The notes under the pieces were generated by a model that was not told where the DNA came from, ran no database searches, and worked only from the letters and a program-made list of their open reading frames with translations. Shown piece after piece: positions 56,234 to 61,660 of a DNA stretch of 61,660 bases. Source of the stretch: Porphyromonadaceae bacterium (lineage in GTDB: Bacteria > Bacteroidota > Bacteroidia > Bacteroidales > Dysgonomonadaceae); the NCBI GenBank assembly GCA_022840285.1, contig JALHIE010000012.1, positions 1 to 61,660 on the forward strand, given 5' to 3'. Within the stretch, counting starts at the first letter, position 1; every line of letters begins with the position of its first letter. The position numbers were made by a program, and so were the translations under genes.

Positions 56234-58438
56234 TCAGTTCAATCTCGAAACAGATTTCACCCCTTTCACCGCTTTCAGTTTTTTTATTAATTGCTCCAGC
56301 ATAGATGTGCTGGCCAGCATTACGGTGATGTTTCCCTGAAACAATCCATCGTTGGAATCGATGGAGATGGAACGCATCTGTACGCCGTCTTCTTTGGAGA
56401 TAATTGACATCAGGTTGGCTACGATATTAAGCTGATCATTTCCGATAATACGCAGTACCGATGTGTAGTTTGCCGCTCCCGATGTTTTACCCGACCAGCG
56501 GGCTTTCAAAATCCGGTAACCGAAGCGAGAAAAGAGGTCGTGTGAGTTGGGACAACTTATCCTGTGTATTTTTATGCCCTGCGAAGAGACAAATCCAAAA
56601 ATCTCATCCCCGTAAATGGGATTGCAGCACTTTGCCAGCCGGTAATCAACCCCGGTGAGGTTTTGATCAATGATAAGCTCATCGGAGCTTTTTGCCTCTT
56701 GCGAATAGGGCTTAAGAACGAAACTGTCTGCACTCGTAGCATATAGAAAATCCCTGTGTTCTATGTCTTTATTTCCCAACTCCAAGTAACGGTCTATCAC
56801 CCAGTTTATTTCCAGTTTTTCAGCGGCTATATCGATGTAGAAGTCCGTTACCGTTTTGTATTTCAATTTTTTAATCAGTTGCATCAACAGCGGATCATCC
56901 AGGTCTATCTTGCGGTTTTTCATCCGTCGCGACAACATCTCCTTGGCAATATCCACCTGTTTTCCTGCCTCTTCCTTGAGCAACTGACGGATCCGGGTTT
57001 TGGCTTTCGAAGTCACTACATAATTTAACCAATCTTGCTTAGGCGATTGATGCGACGACGTGTTTATCTCGACCTGATCTCCGCTTTTCAGCACCTGTTT
57101 TATGGGCACATTCTTTCCGTTCACCTTTCCAGACACGCAAGTGGCGCCTAATTTCGAATGTATGGCAAATGCAAAATCGAGTACAGATGCACCTTTGGGT
57201 AATTTGAACAGGTCGCCTTTTGGTGTGAAGACAAAGATCTCCTCATCATACAAATCGAGTTTAAAATCGCCCAACCTGTCCCTGATATCTACATCCTTGT
57301 TCTCCAGCGATTCCCGCAGCGATTTCAACCAATCGTCGAGTGTAGATTCTTCTTTCACTCCCTTATATTTCCAATGGGCGGCCAACCCCCGTTCGGCAAT
57401 ATCATCCATTCTTCGAGTCCTGATCTGAACTTCCACCCATTTCGATTCCGGTCCCATCACCGTGATGTGCAACGACTCGTATCCGTTGCTTTTGGGTATG
57501 GAAAGCCAGTCTTTCAACCTTTTCGGATTCGGCTGATACATATCGGTCACGATGGAGTAAACCTGCCAGCAATGTGCCTTTTCCATTTCCGAAGGAGAAT
57601 CGAGAATGATGCGTATGGCAAAGAGGTCGTAAATGTTGTCAAACTCGATTTTTTGTTTTTTCAGTTTGCTGTTAATGGAATGAATGGATTTCGTGCGGCC
57701 TTTGATATCGTATTTCAGGTTTGTTTTATCCAGACGTTCTTTCAGCGGAAGAATAAACTCATCGATATACTTATCGCGTGAACGTTTGCTTTCATTGAGT
57801 TTCCGGGCGATAAAATCGTAGGTCTCCCTATCGGTATATTTCAGCGACAAGTCTTCCAGCTCCGATTTAATGGTATATAACCCTAACCGATGTGCCAATG
57901 GCGCATACAGGTAAGTGGATTCAACGGAAAGATCCAATCGCTTTTCCGGAGTCGATCCTTTTGCATCACGCATCGATTGTAACTGTTCTGCCAACAGTAC
58001 GAAAACCACACGAATATCTTCGGCTATCGAAAGCAGTAGCTTGATATAATTCTCCGATTCAACACGTGATTTTTTTTCGGTCAGGTCGTTCACTTTCTTC
58101 AAACCCCGAAGAATAATGGCCACTTCCTCACCGAAATTCCGCCTTATTTCATCAATTGTAACGTGGCCTTTCATCACGGGCCTGAACATCAAAACCGCAC
58201 AGACCACAGCTTGTTTCAATCCGATCTCGTCGACTAAAATCGCCGCTGTTTTCAGATCAAACAAAAGGTCGTGAAGCAAATTCTTTGGATTGTCATCAGC
58301 AGATCTTTGCAAAGAATCTTTCCAGATTTTTTTTAACAGGCCGGTTTTCTGTATACCCCATCTCTGCCGGAATAAATCGTAGAGCTTCCGGTGCAAAAAA
58401 AGGTAATCATCGGAAAGGATAGCAGGTACTGTTTTCAT
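56234..58438 (-). CDS. relA: RelA/SpoT-family (p)ppGpp synthetase with degenerate hydrolase domain
   Basis: This 734-residue stringent-response enzyme has an N-terminal hydrolase-like region (about 1-200) that lacks the catalytic HD. The expected LHDxxED is LMFRPVMKG (83-91), and the later KLADRLHNMR is LLAEQLQSMR. The synthetase domain is intact: GRTKSIHSINSKLK (247-260), YDLFAIRI (270-277), RLKD at 307-310, GYESLH at 319-324 and EVQIRT at 336-341. TGS (EEIFVFTPKGD), a CC-type zinc segment (RLAKCCNPI) and a C-terminal ACT domain follow. It therefore makes but probably does not degrade (p)ppGpp. The ATG at 58438 is preferred to one 9 codons upstream. Confidence 0.9.
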   Translation of the reverse strand: MKTVPAILSDDYLFLHRKLYDLFRQRWGIQKTGLLKKIWKDSLQRSADDNPKNLLHDLLFDLKTAAILVDEIGLKQAVVCAVLMFRPVMKGHVTIDEIRRNFGEEVAIILRGLKKVNDLTEKKSRVESENYIKLLLSIAEDIRVVFVLLAEQLQSMRDAKGSTPEKRLDLSVESTYLYAPLAHRLGLYTIKSELEDLSLKYTDRETYDFIARKLNESKRSRDKYIDEFILPLKERLDKTNLKYDIKGRTKSIHSINSKLKKQKIEFDNIYDLFAIRIILDSPSEMEKAHCWQVYSIVTDMYQPNPKRLKDWLSIPKSNGYESLHITVMGPESKWVEVQIRTRRMDDIAERGLAAHWKYKGVKEESTLDDWLKSLRESLENKDVDIRDRLGDFKLDLYDEEIFVFTPKGDLFKLPKGASVLDFAFAIHSKLGATCVSGKVNGKNVPIKQVLKSGDQVEINTSSHQSPKQDWLNYVVTSKAKTRIRQLLKEEAGKQVDIAKEMLSRRMKNRKIDLDDPLLMQLIKKLKYKTVTDFYIDIAAEKLEINWVIDRYLELGNKDIEHRDFLYATSADSFVLKPYSQEAKSSDELIIDQNLTGVDYRLAKCCNPIYGDEIFGFVSSQGIKIHRISCPNSHDLFSRFGYRILKARWSGKTSGAANYTSVLRIIGNDQLNIVANLMSIISKEDGVQMRSISIDSNDGLFQGNITVMLASTSMLEQLIKKLKAVKGVKSVSRLN

Positions 58439-58571
58439 CTTTGTCAGTTCAAATCCGTTTCGCAACGTAAAATTACTATTTTTTAAAATAAATTGATGCT
58501 TTTATCCATAAACTTGCCGAAGAAGCCATTAAAAAAACCGGTTCTTTGCCCGGTTTCCATGACGCAATCTT

Positions 58572-58602
58572 TTTTCAATTAACGGTTTATTTATTACATT
58601 TG
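58572..58602 (+). promoter_or_regulatory. Promoter of the DUF1080 gene
   Basis: TTTT (58572-58575), 19 bases, then TACATTTG (58595-58602), 19 bases upstream of the start codon at 58622. Confidence 0.65.
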
Positions 58603-58621
58603 CATTTCTAAAAACAAGCAG

Positions 58622-59371
58622 ATGAAAAACTTATTCATTCTCACCGTTCTGTTGATTTTCGGAATATTTGCAGGATGTCAAAACAAAAAAACCGACGATG
58701 GATTTGCACCCATTTTCGATGGGAAATCGTTGAACGGATGGAAGGGCGACTCCCTTTACTGGCGTGTAGAGAACGGTATCCTTACCGGAGAAATAACTCC
58801 CGAAACAATTTTATCTAGAAACTCTTTCCTTGTCTGGCAGAACGGAGCGCCCGAAAATTTTGAATTGAAATTGGAATACCGTATTAGCCAAGACGGGAAC
58901 AGCGGCATCAACTACAGGAGTGAGGAGATTCCCGGTCTTCCTTATGCACTCCGGGGATATCAGTTCGATATCGACGGCAAAAACAACTATACCGGACAGA
59001 ACTACGAAGAGCGGCGGAGAACAACACTCGCCTATCAAGGCCAAACGGTGGTGTTAAATCCTTTGCCTGACTCGTTATCCAAGCTTCCCGTTTCGGACTT
59101 GGTCAGGAGCAATTCCTGGACAGAAGCAGAAATAATTGAATTGGCCGATGTTGCCGAATTAAGGAGCCACATTAAAAATAACGATTGGAACTCTTGTCAC
59201 CTTATCGTTAACGGCAACAATATGAAACACATCCTGAACGGCGTCTTAATGAGTGAGGTGACGGATAATGACCTGCTTCACGGTAGGAGACGAGGATTAA
59301 TCGGCGTCCAGGTCCACGTAGGACCTCCCATGAAAGTGGAGTTCCGTAACATCCGGTTGAAAACCCTGTAA
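58622..59371 (+). CDS. DUF1080 lipoprotein (3-keto-glycoside hydrolase-like)
   Basis: This 249-residue lipoprotein (lipobox ending FAGC, Cys19) has a DUF1080 lectin-like beta-sandwich fold. The family markers are IFDGKSLNGWKG near the start, WRVENGILTG, ISQDGNSGINYRS, GYQFDIDGKNNYTGQNYE and IGVQVHVGPPMKVEFRNI at the end. DUF1080 includes 3-keto-disaccharide hydrolases that act together with exported Gfo/Idh dehydrogenases, so the gene may belong to that type of pathway. It is followed 7 bp later by a GH2 beta-mannosidase, probably in the same operon. Confidence 0.85.
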   Translation: MKNLFILTVLLIFGIFAGCQNKKTDDGFAPIFDGKSLNGWKGDSLYWRVENGILTGEITPETILSRNSFLVWQNGAPENFELKLEYRISQDGNSGINYRSEEIPGLPYALRGYQFDIDGKNNYTGQNYEERRRTTLAYQGQTVVLNPLPDSLSKLPVSDLVRSNSWTEAEIIELADVAELRSHIKNNDWNSCHLIVNGNNMKHILNGVLMSEVTDNDLLHGRRRGLIGVQVHVGPPMKVEFRNIRLKTL

Positions 59372-59378
59372 AAAATTG

Positions 59379-61660
59379 ATGAAAGAAATGAAAAAACTAT
59401 CACTTGGACTGTTGGCCCTTCTGCCGATCTTCGGATATGCACAAGAAAACGGAGAAACGTTATTGTTGAACGATGGATGGACATTCTCGCAAACCGGTAA
59501 GAACACCTGGTACGAAGCTCAGGTTCCGGGTTCGGTGCAGCACGACCTCATCCGTCACAAAGTGTTGTCCGATCCTTTTTACGGGACCAACGAAAAACTG
59601 ATTCAATGGGTAGAAGACGAAAACTGGGATTTCAAAAAATCATTTACCGTTTCGGCCGAACAGATCCGGCATGACGACGCGGTTATCTTCTTCGAAGGAT
59701 TAGACACGCAAGCCGATGTTTTCCTGAACGGTTCTCGAATTCTACGCTCCGAAAATATGTTTGTTGGCCATAAAATATCGGTAAAAAACATACTTAAAGA
59801 GGGTGAAAACAGTTTATACATCCGGTTTTATTCACCCGTACAATCGCTGATGCCTGCGCGACTGCGCGATGAGAAACTGAGCATCTACAACCGAAAAGCC
59901 CCTTACCATTTCGGGTGGGACTGGGGAATGCGCCTCGTGCAAATGGGAATTTGGAAACCCGTATCGCTGATGTTTTACGACAAAGCACGCATCGACGATT
60001 TTTATGTAAAGCAGAAAAGCATCACCAAAGAAAAGGCTGAGATTGAAAACATCATCGAAGTATTTTCTATTGCCGAAAAACCCATAGAAGCTACCCTTTC
60101 TGTAAATTATAGTATGCTTTTGATGAGCCATTGCCAAGAAGTGAAAAAACAAATAACACTGAATCCCGGCAAAAACAGCATCTCCATTCCGGTACAAATC
60201 GATAAGCCTTATTTGTGGATGCCTACGGGTTGGGGCGCTCCTAATCTTTACGGATTCACCGCATCGATAAATATAGATAATCAAACCATTGCACAAAAAA
60301 CTGAAATTACCGGTTTACGTTCGGTTCGTTTGATTCAAGAGCCGGACAAACACGGAAAATCGTTCTATTTTGAAGTAAACGGCATTCCTTTATTCGCCAA
60401 AGGAGCCAATTATATTCCCGGCGAAATCATGACCACCCGGCAGAACAAAGAGTATTACGAACGTTTCTTCGACGATGTGCAAGCGGCCAATATGAATTTT
60501 ATCCGCGTGTGGGGCGGCGGCATTTACGAGAACGAAGAATTTTATCGCCAAGCCGACGCGCGAGGTATTTTAATCTGGCAGGATTTTATCTTCGGGTGCG
60601 TGCCCTACCCTTCCGACGACGCCTTTTTAGTCAATGTGAAAGAGGAAGCTGTGTATAATATCAAGCGGTTGCGCAACCATCCGTCGCTGGCATTTTGGTG
60701 TGGTAACAACGAAATTGAAGAAGGCATCAATCATTGGGGATGGGAAAAAGACTATTCGAAAGAGGTTTTCAAAGAATGGCGCGAGGGATACGACAAAACA
60801 TTTCGCAAACTGCTTCCCGATTTAGTAAATGAATATGACGGCACACGCAGCTACATCCACGGTTCGCCCTACAATTCCAACTGGGGAAACCCCGAAAAAT
60901 TCGCTTCAAGCGATGCACACGACTGGGGACTGTGGTATGGACACCTGCCTTTTGAAGGGATGGCAGACCGGCTTCCGCGTTTCGCCAGTGAATTCGGATT
61001 TCAGTCGTTTCCCGAAATGAAAACCATCCGATCTTTCGCGTCTGAAGATCAATGGAGCCTGGAGAGCGAAGTGATGAGAACCCATCAAAAAGCATCCACC
61101 GGGAACTCGCTCATCAAAAAATACATGGACATGTATTACCACGAACCCCGGAATTTATGGAAGAGTCCGTTGAGGCGATGCGTCGCGGTCGTCCCTATTG
61201 CATGGGTGCACTCTATTGGCAGATAAACGACGATTGGCCGGTGGTCTCGTGGTCGAGCATCGATTATTACGGCAACTGGAAAGCGCAACACTACCGCATG
61301 CGCGATGTGTTGGCTCCGTTGGCATTGGGTGTGGAGTTCAAGGACAACCAACTGAATTATTACACCCTGTCGGACTACCTCACCGATAGGAATGACCTGC
61401 TGTTAACCGTGCAGGTGGTGGATTTCAACCAAGGCATAGTGAAACAGTTCAAGGAAAAAGTGAACGCGAAAGCCAACTCCAGCAACGTGGTAAAAACTTT
61501 CAATGTGAAAGAAATACTGTTGGAGACCGACAAGACAAACAGGATGATCCGTGCGTGGTTAACCGACAGCAAAGGGAAAAAACTATCCGTCAAAGATTAT
61601 TTCTTCTATTGGCCCAACAAGCTAAACTTGCCTCAAACCACCGTACAGACTTCGGTAAAA
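59379..61660 (+). pseudogene. GH2 beta-mannosidase, frameshifted, 3' end outside the window
   Basis: The exported GH2 enzyme (signal peptide about 1-22, ending GYAQ) hydrolyses beta-mannosides. The sandwich domains and (beta/alpha)8 barrel are present, with the acid/base Glu445 in WCGNNEIEEG and the nucleophile Glu538 in FASEFGFQSF; their 93-residue spacing fits GH2 mannosidases. After HEPRN at about 61154 the frame changes and this frame ends at 61226. The protein resumes in another frame (MEESVEAMRRGRPYC, then MGALYWQINDDWP) and is still open at the window end. Relative to the family, about 14 residues are missing at the break. An assembly error is possible. Confidence 0.85.

Overview
The window is a chromosomal segment of a Bacteroidota (Bacteroidales) genome; my best guess is a Dysgonomonadaceae-like anaerobe, but the family is inference. 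The evidence is the Bacteroidota promoter form TTTG-N19-TAnnTTTG (clearest at 4112 and 8151), the type IX secretion protein SprA, the zinc-less type B L31, the Bacteroidales-type PurM, and families typical of this phylum (Lnb/DUF4105, DUF1460, THUMP-like methyltransferase, HsdR_N next to holA). Most of the window is ordinary housekeeping sequence. No prophage, integrase, insertion sequence or CRISPR array is visible.

Layout. 0-8 kb: OmpA-type lipoprotein, free-methionine sulfoxide reductase, tRNA-Gly preceded by a truncated tRNA copy, an exported PHP phosphoesterase plus a Gfo/Idh oxidoreductase, two tRNA-Leu genes, NAD(P)HX repair enzyme, and a beta-helix carbohydrate-active protein. 8-16 kb: rplU and a broken rpmA, a THUMP-like methyltransferase, then a leftward block of pyrF, an envelope lipoprotein/barrel pair, prfA and purM. 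16-26.5 kb (leftward): TPR protein, gyrA, secA, a PafA-like protein that has lost its catalytic residues, and an Lnb-domain protein. 26.7-38 kb: nitroreductase-like protein, rpmE2, cinA, a thioredoxin-like protein, a methyltransferase, ruvA and the 2368-residue sprA. 38-46 kb: exported TIM-barrel epimerase, ftsE, a DUF4870 gene broken by a 22-bp duplication, TlpA-like protein, VanZ, S41 protease, CapA, MgtC, DUF1460 amidase-like protein and ung. 46-49 kb: asnA and pyrD-pyrK. 49.2-51.4 kb: a decayed, partly AT-rich segment with relics of a periplasmic methyltransferase and an amino-acid permease, and one XRE regulator. 51.4-61.7 kb: glutathione peroxidase, holA, amn, an HsdR_N protein, nfeD, folK, a relA-type synthetase, a DUF1080 lipoprotein and a GH2 beta-mannosidase that is frameshifted and runs off the window.

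How the genes work together. Nucleotide metabolism recurs (pyrF, pyrD-pyrK, purM, amn, ung, holA), as do envelope biogenesis and protein export (secA, SprA, the OmpA-type lipoprotein, S41, DUF1460, NfeD). Exported carbohydrate functions (beta-helix protein, PHP/Gfo-Idh pair, epimerase, DUF1080, GH2) suggest a glycan-using lifestyle.

The most notable signals are: (1) a 5' tRNA-Gly half followed by two hairpins, the second terminator-like, between the promoter and the intact tRNA-Gly; (2) several conserved genes broken by short non-triplet indels (rpmA, DUF4870, GH2), which are either assembly errors or real decay; (3) the catalytically stripped PafA homologue; (4) the decayed island at 49.2-51.4 kb.
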